From NCBI GenBank assembly GCA_910586775.1, contig CAJUJN010000129.1, positions 2,670-7,673 of the forward strand: 5,004 bases of DNA, written 5' to 3'. Positions 1 through 5,004 of this stretch are shown piece after piece. Numbering within the stretch: position 1 is the stretch's first letter; every line of letters begins with the position of its first letter. Position numbers and translations under genes: made by a program. Source of the DNA: an uncultured Acetatifactor sp. GTDB taxonomy: Bacteria > Bacillota > Clostridia > Lachnospirales > Lachnospiraceae. The notes beneath the pieces are model-generated. The model made no database searches. It saw only the letters and a program-made list of their open reading frames with translations, and was not told the DNA's origin.

Positions 1-2358
1 CCCGGAGCGGAAGGCAACGTCACAGGAGGAAAGGCGCCCGGAGCAGGAACCGACGTTTCCGGGGCGCAGGCGGCAGAGACAGAAACCGTCAGCTACGACA
101 AACTTGTCATCGCCGTAGGAGCCGAAAGCTCAGTTCCGCCGGTGGAAGGCACAAAACTTCCCGGCGTATTTACCGTGCGCACGCCCCAGGATGCCATCGG
201 CTGCAGAAAGTATGCCGAAGAGCAGAATTGTAAGCGCGCCGTAGTGGTGGGCGGCGGCTTCATCGGCCTGGAAGTGGCTGAGAATCTTATGGCAAAGGGC
301 CTCTCCGTCACCGTGATGGACATGGCGCCCCAGCTGATGCCAAATATTTTTGATACGGAGATGGCGGATTATGTCCGGCGCAGACTCCAGGCGGGGGGTA
401 TGCGCATTCTTACCGGAACGGCCCTGCAGACAATCGCAGGCACGGACAGGGTTACCGGCGTACAGACCGGCGCAGGCACCTTGCCTGCGGACATGGTAAT
501 CCTGGCGGCAGGCATCCGTCCCGCCACAAAATTCCTGGCAGACACAGGGCTTGAGATGGACCGGGGCTGCATCCTCACCGACGAATACCAGGCCACCAAC
601 CTGCCGGACATCTACGCGGTGGGCGACTGCGCTCTGGTGAAGAACCGTATCACGGGAAAACGCCAGTGGTCCGCCATGGGCTCCACCGCCAATATCGCGG
701 GCCGCGCGTTGGCTCTGTCCTTAAGCGGCGATAAGATGGCCTATCCCGGCGCAATGGGAACGGGCGTGGTGAAGCTGTCCGCGGATTTGAACGCCGCCCG
801 CACGGGACTTACCGAGGAGCAGGCCAGGGCGGCGGGCTTCCGGGTGATTTCAGCCATGGCTATCACCGATGACAAAGCCCATTACTATCCGGATGCGAAT
901 ATGTTTATCACCAAGCTTGTTGCCGACGCTGACAGCCACAGGCTTCTGGGAATGCAGGTCATCGGCGCGGGGGCGGTAGATAAGATGGCTGATATTGCCG
1001 TCACAGGGATTTCCTTCGGGGCAAAAGCCGAGGACTTCCTGACTCTGGACTTCGCCTATGCGCCGCCTTTCTCCACCGCAATCCATCCCTTTGCGGCGGC
1101 CTGCGGCGTACTGGTGAACAAGATGACCGGAAGGCTGGAATCCTTTGCTCCCGGGGAATATGCGGCAGGCGCGGCGGCAGGATATAAACTCATAGACGCT
1201 CATCCGGCTCCCACTCTGCCCGGCGGGGAGTGGTTTAACCTGACGAAAGCGGAGGAATTTTCGGCGAAATACGGCAAAGAGGAGAAGCTTCTCCTGGTCT
1301 GCGCCAAGGGCAAGAGAGGGTATCTGACCCAGAATAAGCTGAAAGCTTTGGGATTTACGAATACCCGCGTACTGGAAGGCGGCGCTACGTTTAACGTGAT
1401 CAAGAGATCCGTCCCCGCAGGCGGAACGCTTTCTCCTGAGGAGATCAAGCGGGTGAAGGGCCTGGGCTGTCTGCAGGATAAGCGCTATGGCGATGTATTC
1501 AATGTCCGCGTGATCACGAAGAATGGCAAGATCACCGCTGAGGAACATCGCGCCATTGCGGAGGCGGCAGAGAAGTTCGGCAGCGGGGAGATTACCATGA
1601 CCACCCGTCTGACCATGGAGATTCAGGGGGTTCCGTATGAAAATATCGATCCTGTGATCGCTTTCCTGGCGGAGCGCAATCTGGAGACCGGCGGCACGGG
1701 CTCCCTGGTGCGTCCTGTGGTTTCCTGTAAGGGTACTACCTGCCAGTATGGCCTGATTGACACATTTGGCATAAGTGAGAAGATTCATGAACGTTTTTAC
1801 GAAGGTTATCATCATGTGACACTGCCTCATAAATTCAAGATTGCAGTGGGCGGCTGTCCCAATAACTGCGTGAAGCCGGATCTGAACGATTTGGGGATCA
1901 TCGGTCAGAGAGTGCCTTTGTTTGACTATTCCAAGTGCAGGGGCTGTAAGAAGTGCCAGGTGGAGACTTCCTGTCCCATCAAACTGGCCAGGGTGGAAGA
2001 CGGGTGTCTCAGGGTGGATGCCGAAAGCTGCAACGGCTGCGGGCGCTGCAAGGGAAAGTGCCCTTTCGGCGTGACGGAAGAGTACATTGACGGCTATAAG
2101 ATTTACATAGGCGGAAGATGGGGCAAAAAAATTGCCAACGGCCGTCCCCTGGAGAAGCTTTTCATCAGCGAGGAGGAAGTGCTGGATACGGTGGAGAGGG
2201 CAATCCTGTTCTTCCGGGACGAGGGGATTACGGGAGAGCGCTTTGCGGACACGGTAAACCGTCTTGGATTTGACTATGTACAGGATAAGCTGCTCCATGC
2301 GGAGATTGACAAATCCGCAGTACTGGAGAAGAAGGTCAAGGGCGGAGCCACCTGCTGA
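1..2358 (+). CDS. FAD-dependent pyridine nucleotide-disulfide reductase / rhodanese / siroheme sulfite (nitrite) reductase fusion, 5'-partial
   Basis: The frame is open from base 1, so the gene starts upstream; 785 residues are visible and are numbered here from base 1. The missing N-terminus should hold the FAD-binding GxGxxG and any redox Cys. Visible order: YDKLVIAVGA (about 36-45); NAD(P)H Rossmann motif GGGFIGLE (84-91); second FAD motif YAVGDC (205-210); dimerisation domain with YAPPF (353-357), a CoA-disulfide-reductase-like motif; rhodanese domain (about 405-465) with catalytic loop CAKGKR, Cys434 to Arg439 (Cx4R); ferredoxin-like half domain (about 490-565); siroheme/[4Fe-4S] ligands C576-x4-C581 and C619-PNN-C623; two [4Fe-4S] ferredoxin motifs (C646, 649, 652, 658 and C677, 680, 683, 687) inserted in the siroheme domain, which resumes at about 700 (GGRWG) and runs to the end. 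The likely role is cytoplasmic NAD(P)H-driven reduction of sulfite, or less likely nitrite, with rhodanese handling sulfane sulfur. Family knowledge supports each module; substrate and electron path are inferred. An internal ATG at 142 is not the start, because conserved sequence precedes it. Confidence 0.9.
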   Translation, partial: PGAEGNVTGGKAPGAGTDVSGAQAAETETVSYDKLVIAVGAESSVPPVEGTKLPGVFTVRTPQDAIGCRKYAEEQNCKRAVVVGGGFIGLEVAENLMAKGLSVTVMDMAPQLMPNIFDTEMADYVRRRLQAGGMRILTGTALQTIAGTDRVTGVQTGAGTLPADMVILAAGIRPATKFLADTGLEMDRGCILTDEYQATNLPDIYAVGDCALVKNRITGKRQWSAMGSTANIAGRALALSLSGDKMAYPGAMGTGVVKLSADLNAARTGLTEEQARAAGFRVISAMAITDDKAHYYPDANMFITKLVADADSHRLLGMQVIGAGAVDKMADIAVTGISFGAKAEDFLTLDFAYAPPFSTAIHPFAAACGVLVNKMTGRLESFAPGEYAAGAAAGYKLIDAHPAPTLPGGEWFNLTKAEEFSAKYGKEEKLLLVCAKGKRGYLTQNKLKALGFTNTRVLEGGATFNVIKRSVPAGGTLSPEEIKRVKGLGCLQDKRYGDVFNVRVITKNGKITAEEHRAIAEAAEKFGSGEITMTTRLTMEIQGVPYENIDPVIAFLAERNLETGGTGSLVRPVVSCKGTTCQYGLIDTFGISEKIHERFYEGYHHVTLPHKFKIAVGGCPNNCVKPDLNDLGIIGQRVPLFDYSKCRGCKKCQVETSCPIKLARVEDGCLRVDAESCNGCGRCKGKCPFGVTEEYIDGYKIYIGGRWGKKIANGRPLEKLFISEEEVLDTVERAILFFRDEGITGERFADTVNRLGFDYVQDKLLHAEIDKSAVLEKKVKGGATC

Positions 2359-2395
2359 TTTGCCCTGCATAACGTAAGGATTTCGGAAAAGCAGC

Positions 2396-2433
2396 GGGGC
2401 TGTGAGGGAATACATCCATTTCCCCACAGCCCC
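2396..2433. terminator. Hairpin, possible bidirectional terminator between convergent genes
   Basis: Bases 2396-2404 (GGGGCTGTG) pair with 2425-2433 and 2406-2410 with 2420-2424. This gives a 14-bp GC-rich stem with one bulged A (2405) and a 9-base loop. It begins 38 bases after the redox gene's stop codon. On the + strand no T-run follows, which weakens the intrinsic-terminator call. On the - strand the stem is followed within a few bases by a run of four T, so it may serve the possible small gene at 2508-2708 better. It could also act as an mRNA 3'-end stabiliser. Confidence 0.55.
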
Positions 2434-2507
2434 ATTGATACTGCAGTCTGTTTATCTGGTCTTCACATTATTGTATTTCTCGTTTTTGACTGAATAAGTT
2501 GCAGCGG

Positions 2508-2708
2508 TTATTTTCCGACAATTCCGAAGGAAAGAGCCTTGCCGCGGCCTGTGAGAGGGACGACACCCGGATCAGGGACTGCCTGGAACGGGCCGGGGCG
2601 GCTGAATTCGTAGACGGGCTGTTCCTGGGAACGGACACGCTGCTGGAAGCAAATTTCCTGAAGGATTTCCTGAAGGTATTCCGGTGCCCCATGTATGCTG
2701 CCATACAT
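2508..2708 (-). CDS. Possible small hypothetical protein (66 aa), unrecognised family
   Basis: The start preferred here is the ATG at 2708-2706, preceded on the - strand by AAAAAAGGTG (2724-2715) with six bases between, a good Shine-Dalgarno. A GTG at 2717 in the same frame would give 69 residues but would overlap that site. The protein begins MYGSIHGAPEYLQEILQEIC, which looks like a short amphipathic helix. It continues with a Pro/Gly/Gln-rich tail and ends GIVGK. There is no signal peptide or membrane segment. Codons (GAA, CAG, GGC, CGC, GTC, TTC, TCC) resemble those of the neighbouring genes, unlike the + frame over the same bases. It is convergent with the redox gene, shares the 2396-2433 hairpin, and diverges from the collagen-like gene. 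No homologue was recognised and no clear promoter was found, so it may be spurious. Confidence 0.4.
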   Translation of the reverse strand: MYGSIHGAPEYLQEILQEICFQQRVRSQEQPVYEFSRPGPFQAVPDPGVVPLTGRGKALSFGIVGK

Positions 2709-2723
2709 GTCGGGCACCTTTTT

Positions 2724-2753
2724 TCGACCTTTTTTGCGCTTTCTTCATATAAT
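2724..2753 (+). promoter_or_regulatory. Candidate promoter for the collagen-like gene, sigma-A or sporulation-sigma type
   Basis: A perfect TATAAT lies at 2748-2753, with TCGACC (2724-2729, four of six matches to TTGACA) 18 bases upstream. The same bases also read ACC (2727-2729), 16 bases, then CATATAATG (2746-2754). This fits the sigma-K pattern of AC near -35 and CATAnnnTA at -10 except for the last base, and CATATAAT differs from the sigma-E -10 box CATACAnT at one base. Transcription would start near 2760, leaving a leader of about 90 bases. Which sigma factor uses it cannot be decided by eye. Confidence 0.5.
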
Positions 2754-2836
2754 GATATTGGGGAGCCGGTTTTGGGTCTGAGGCAGGCTTCAAAGACGCG
2801 CTCTCCATCTGGTTCAAGATTGCAAAAACGAAATGC

Positions 2837-2845
2837 AAAGAGGTG
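2837..2845 (+). promoter_or_regulatory. Ribosome binding site that selects a TTG start
   Basis: AAAGAGGTG is a strong Shine-Dalgarno ending seven bases before the TTG at 2853. The first in-frame ATG (2877) is 31 bases away, too far for this site, and has no site of its own. The TTG is therefore the likely initiation codon of the collagen-like gene. Confidence 0.75.
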
Positions 2846-2852
2846 AAAAAGA

Positions 2853-3689
2853 TTGAATTTCTATAACAGAAACAACATGTCCGCTCAGGGAAGGGCCGGA
2901 ATGACGCCCGGCCAGCCATGCCCTGCGAGATTCCCCGGAACTGGGGGAATGCAAGGAACTATGGGTTCAGAAGCTATGGAATCTCCGGGGTCTGCGGGGG
3001 CAGGGGCTATAGGACCTCCGGGACCTGTCGGACCTATGGGACCTGTCGGACCTATGGGACCTGTCGGACCTATGGGATCTGTCGGACCTATGGGATCTGT
3101 CGGACCTATAGGACCTGTCGGACCTATGGGGCCAAGAGGCGAGCCCGGGCCGCCCGGCTGTCCGGGAGAATGCGGCGAGCCCGGGCCTCAGGGTGTTACG
3201 GGTCCACAGGGCCCCCAGGGCGTCACAGGCCCCCAGGGTCCTCAGGGTGAGCAGGGCCCCAGGGGACCGTCGGGACCTCCCGGATATCCCCAGAGCAGCA
3301 TCTTTGCGGCTTTTTCCAGTCCCAGGTTCACAATGCCCGAAAGCGCTAGCCTTCCTCTCAGGCCGGGCGTTACGGACACCACCGGAAATATTTCCCCCTG
3401 CGGAAGCCATTCCGTCAACCTGACCCCCGGATTCTATGCACTTTACTATTTTGTCTCCGCGGAGCTGAAATCGCCCGGATTTGCAAAACTCACGCCGGTG
3501 TTCAACAACTGTATACAGTCATCTTATATGGGATATAACGTCACAAAAAAACGCCGCCAGAGAATTGAGCTGTCCAGGTACTTTATAGTCGAAATAGAGG
3601 ATGTTTCTACTCTTTCTTTCGTGTGGATCTGTTCGGAAACCGCTTTGATCGACAGTATGAACATGACAGTGCAGAAGCTGTGCAGATGA
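2853..3689 (+). CDS. Collagen-like (Gly-X-Y) triple-helix repeat protein with C-terminal beta-rich, BclA-like domain
   Basis: The protein has 278 residues from a TTG start chosen by its ribosome binding site. Residues 1-50 are a Gly/Met/Pro-rich leader with no signal peptide or membrane segment. Residues 51-146 are 32 uninterrupted Gly-X-Y triplets, mainly GPV/GPM then GPQ/GVT, which should form a collagen triple helix. Residues 147-278 look like a compact beta-rich domain (LTPGFYALYYFVSAEL near 190-205, strand MNMTVQKL near the end), consistent with the trimerising C1q/TNF-like fold of exosporium BclA. That fold assignment is inferred. Cysteines are at 23, 103, 107, 183, 220, 260 and 277; the pair at 103/107 (GCPGEC) sits inside the collagen stretch. 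Absence of a signal peptide fits a protein assembled on the spore from the mother cell, and the next gene encodes a glycosyltransferase 94 bases downstream. The collagen-like call is firm; spore location is a hypothesis. A phage tail or other surface fibre is possible, but no phage genes are nearby. Confidence 0.92.
   Translation: MNFYNRNNMSAQGRAGMTPGQPCPARFPGTGGMQGTMGSEAMESPGSAGAGAIGPPGPVGPMGPVGPMGPVGPMGSVGPMGSVGPIGPVGPMGPRGEPGPPGCPGECGEPGPQGVTGPQGPQGVTGPQGPQGEQGPRGPSGPPGYPQSSIFAAFSSPRFTMPESASLPLRPGVTDTTGNISPCGSHSVNLTPGFYALYYFVSAELKSPGFAKLTPVFNNCIQSSYMGYNVTKKRRQRIELSRYFIVEIEDVSTLSFVWICSETALIDSMNMTVQKLCR
3021..3128 (+). repeat. 18-bp tandem repeat, six units, in the collagen-like gene
   Basis: The unit GGACCTGTCGGACCTATG starts at 3021, 3039, 3057, 3075, 3093 and 3111. 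Copies 1, 2, 3 and 6 are identical. Copy 4 has GGATCT for GGACCT, and copy 5 has that change plus a final A. Each unit encodes two triplets, GPVGPM, with variants GSVGPM and GSVGPI. The length is a multiple of three, so gain or loss of units keeps the frame. Confidence 0.95.
3183..3254 (+). repeat. Degenerate 27-bp repeat (GPQGVTGPQ) in the collagen-like gene
   Basis: Two 27-bp units (3183-3209 and 3210-3236) both encode GPQGVTGPQ but differ at several third codon positions. A partial third unit (GPQGEQ) ends near 3254. The repeat is kept at protein level more than at DNA level. It contains the only two Thr residues of the collagen stretch. Confidence 0.8.
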
Positions 3690-3783
3690 GATATGTGCAG
3701 TCGGAAACTGATTTTGTGTGCAGAATGTCTTTGCCGGCACTGCCGCATGAACAATACCGAAAAAAGAAAGGAAAGTGTGACCT

Positions 3784-4854
3784 ATGGCAACAATCAGCCT
3801 CTGTATGATCGTGAAAAACGAAGAAAAAACTCTGGAACGCTGTCTGAACAGCGTGCATGACCTGGTGGACGAGATTATCATTGTGGACACAGGCTCTTTT
3901 GACCGGACAACGGAAATCGCAGGGAAATTTACCGACAAGATATACCAATATCCCTGGAAGGACGATTTTGCCGCCGCCAGAAACCATTCCTTTTCAAAAG
4001 CCGCCATGGAATATTGCATGTGGCTGGATGCCGATGACGTTATCGAGCAGACCGAGAGGGAAGAATTTCTTCGGCTGAAGCAGTCTCTGCCTCCGGATAC
4101 GGATATGGTAATGATGAAGTACCATACTTCTTTTGACGAAACAGGCGCGCCGGCCTTCTCCTATTACAGAGAGCGCTGGATCAAAAATGTACCGGAATAT
4201 CGTTGGGTGGGAGCGGTCCACGAGGTGATATCCCCTGCCGGAACGCTCTTGTACTCTGATATAGCCGTCTCTCACAGAAAAGAAGGCCCGGGGGATCCCG
4301 ACCGGAATTTGAGAATCTATCAAAAAATGCTCTCTGACGGCAAAGTACTGGACCCCCGCCAATTATATTACTATGGGCGGGAACTGTATTATCACCAAAA
4401 GTACCAGGAAGCCGTGTCCGTGCTGGAACAGTTCCTGAACCTGCCGGAGGGTTGGGTGGAGAATAAAATAGAAGCCTGTACCGTCTGCGCCGACTGCTAC
4501 AACAGATTGGGAAAAACCGATTCCGCCCTTTTGGCGCTGCTCCGGGGCTTAAGCTTTGACACGCCCCGGGCAGAACTGTGTTGCGATATCGGAAATCATT
4601 TTCTGAAATGCGGAAATTACCGAAACGCCGTCTACTGGTTTGAGACTGCCTTAAGCAGGGAACGCAATGACCGGGCCGGCGGATTCGTTTTGCCGGATTG
4701 CTACGACTATATCCCCTTACTGCAGCTGTGCGTATGCCATGACAAATTAGGGGACAGGGAAAAGGCGAGAGAATACAACGACAAAGCCGGGCTCTGTAAA
4801 CCTTATTCAAAAGCGTATCTCTATAATAAACAATATTTTGAGCAGATATCATAG
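3784..4854 (+). CDS. Family 2 glycosyltransferase with C-terminal TPR-like repeats
   Basis: The protein has 356 residues, with the ATG preceded by AAAGGA (3767-3772) at a slightly long spacing of 11 bases. The N-terminal GT-A fold shows SLCMIVKNEEKTLERCLNSV (5-24), nucleotide-binding VDTGS (Asp35), WKDDFAAARN (about 59-68), the metal-binding DxD motif in WLDADD (Asp82, Asp84) and VGAVHE (142-147). From about 190 to 345, helical repeats resemble three or four TPRs, beginning with GRELYYHQKYQEAVSVLEQF. There is no signal peptide or membrane span, so it should act in the cytoplasm, transferring a sugar from a nucleotide-sugar donor. The GT2-plus-TPR layout is that of SunS, the peptide S-glycosyltransferase of sublancin, and of many firmicute protein or polysaccharide glycosyltransferases. 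Lying 94 bases after the collagen-like gene with no obvious terminator between, it is probably cotranscribed and may glycosylate that protein. Donor and acceptor are not readable from sequence. Confidence 0.92.
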   Translation: MATISLCMIVKNEEKTLERCLNSVHDLVDEIIIVDTGSFDRTTEIAGKFTDKIYQYPWKDDFAAARNHSFSKAAMEYCMWLDADDVIEQTEREEFLRLKQSLPPDTDMVMMKYHTSFDETGAPAFSYYRERWIKNVPEYRWVGAVHEVISPAGTLLYSDIAVSHRKEGPGDPDRNLRIYQKMLSDGKVLDPRQLYYYGRELYYHQKYQEAVSVLEQFLNLPEGWVENKIEACTVCADCYNRLGKTDSALLALLRGLSFDTPRAELCCDIGNHFLKCGNYRNAVYWFETALSRERNDRAGGFVLPDCYDYIPLLQLCVCHDKLGDREKAREYNDKAGLCKPYSKAYLYNKQYFEQIS

Positions 4855-4956
4855 CTATAACCTACCCTTTTATGCCCCGGCAGCTGATACACATCTGGAT
4901 CGACATACTCGAAGCATCGGGATTTCGTGCTCTCCCGCTTATGGGTAACCTCAGCC

Positions 4957-4994
4957 AAAAACAGGGCCGCCCAAAATCGGGAAACCCTGTTTTT
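4957..4994. terminator. Intrinsic terminator after the glycosyltransferase gene
   Basis: AAAAACAGGG (4957-4966) pairs perfectly with CCCTGTTTTT (4985-4994), enclosing an 18-base loop that can form a small inner CCC/GGG pairing. The right arm ends in five T, and the left arm gives the same on the other strand, so it could work in both directions. It lies about 100 bases after the stop codon and ends the collagen/glycosyltransferase unit. Bases 4855-4956 show no convincing gene. Confidence 0.8.
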
Positions 4995-5004
4995 AGATAC
5001 GGAT

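Noticed and set aside
850..2427. A 525-codon open frame on the minus strand opposite the redox gene
   Set aside because: Its codons lie exactly opposite those of the redox gene. It stays open because that gene avoids TTA, CTA and TCA codons through its GC-rich codon bias. The translation has no recognisable domain, while the + strand has many conserved motifs.
2499..2846. A 115-codon + strand frame before the collagen-like gene
   Set aside because: It starts at a TTG without a ribosome binding site, runs through the candidate promoter and leader of the next gene, and changes composition abruptly after about 70 codons. The minus-strand frame over the same bases looks more like coding sequence.
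2572..2919. A 115-codon minus-strand frame overlapping the start of the collagen-like gene
   Set aside because: It covers the promoter-like element, the ribosome binding site and the start of a well-supported gene on the other strand, and its translation looks random.
3011..3128. The short tandem repeat as a possible CRISPR array
   Set aside because: The 18-bp units are directly adjacent with no spacers, lie in frame and encode collagen triplets.
2918..3410. Repetitive proteins in other frames of the collagen region (GTCRTY repeats on +, DRSHRS repeats on -)
   Set aside because: These are out-of-frame readings of the 18-bp repeat. Only the frame giving Gly-X-Y has a ribosome binding site and continues into a folded domain.
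4821..5003. An open minus-strand frame entering from the right edge and ending opposite the 3' end of the glycosyltransferase gene
   Set aside because: About 60 codons without a stop is not unusual by chance. It overlaps 34 bases of a real gene and runs through the terminator hairpin, and no family was recognised. Sequence to the right of the window would settle it.

Overview
The window looks like chromosomal DNA of a moderately GC-rich anaerobic Firmicute, most likely a gut clostridium of the Lachnospiraceae type. This is inferred from strong AGGTG-like ribosome binding sites, a TTG start, an iron-sulfur/siroheme redox enzyme typical of anaerobes, and a collagen-like surface protein paired with a glycosyltransferase as in spore formers. 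The species cannot be named from the sequence.

Layout. (1) Positions 1-2358 (+) hold the 3' part of a large multidomain redox enzyme. It has an FAD/NAD(P)H disulfide-reductase module, a rhodanese domain with its catalytic Cys, and a siroheme nitrite/sulfite-reductase module carrying two ferredoxin-type [4Fe-4S] motifs. Its start lies before the window. A bulged 14-bp hairpin at 2396-2433 follows. (2) Positions 2434-2852 are mostly non-coding on the + strand. They hold a possible 66-residue gene on the - strand (2508-2708), convergent with the redox gene, and a promoter-like element (2724-2753) whose -10 region resembles both sigma-A and sporulation sigma-K/E boxes. (3) Positions 2853-3689 (+) encode a collagen-like protein with 32 uninterrupted Gly-X-Y triplets and a C-terminal beta-rich domain suggestive of the BclA/C1q-TNF type. 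Part of the collagen region is a nearly perfect 18-bp tandem repeat. (4) Positions 3784-4854 (+) encode a family 2 glycosyltransferase with a TPR-like tail, ended by a clear hairpin/T-tract terminator at 4957-4994.

How the parts fit. The collagen-like gene and the glycosyltransferase gene probably form a two-gene unit: a surface (possibly spore-surface) filament protein and the enzyme that decorates it, analogous to the BclA glycoproteins and neighbouring glycosyltransferase SgtA of Clostridioides difficile. The redox gene is a separate unit concerned with sulfur (sulfite, persulfide) or nitrite reduction. No rRNA, tRNA, CRISPR array, insertion sequence or phage gene was seen.
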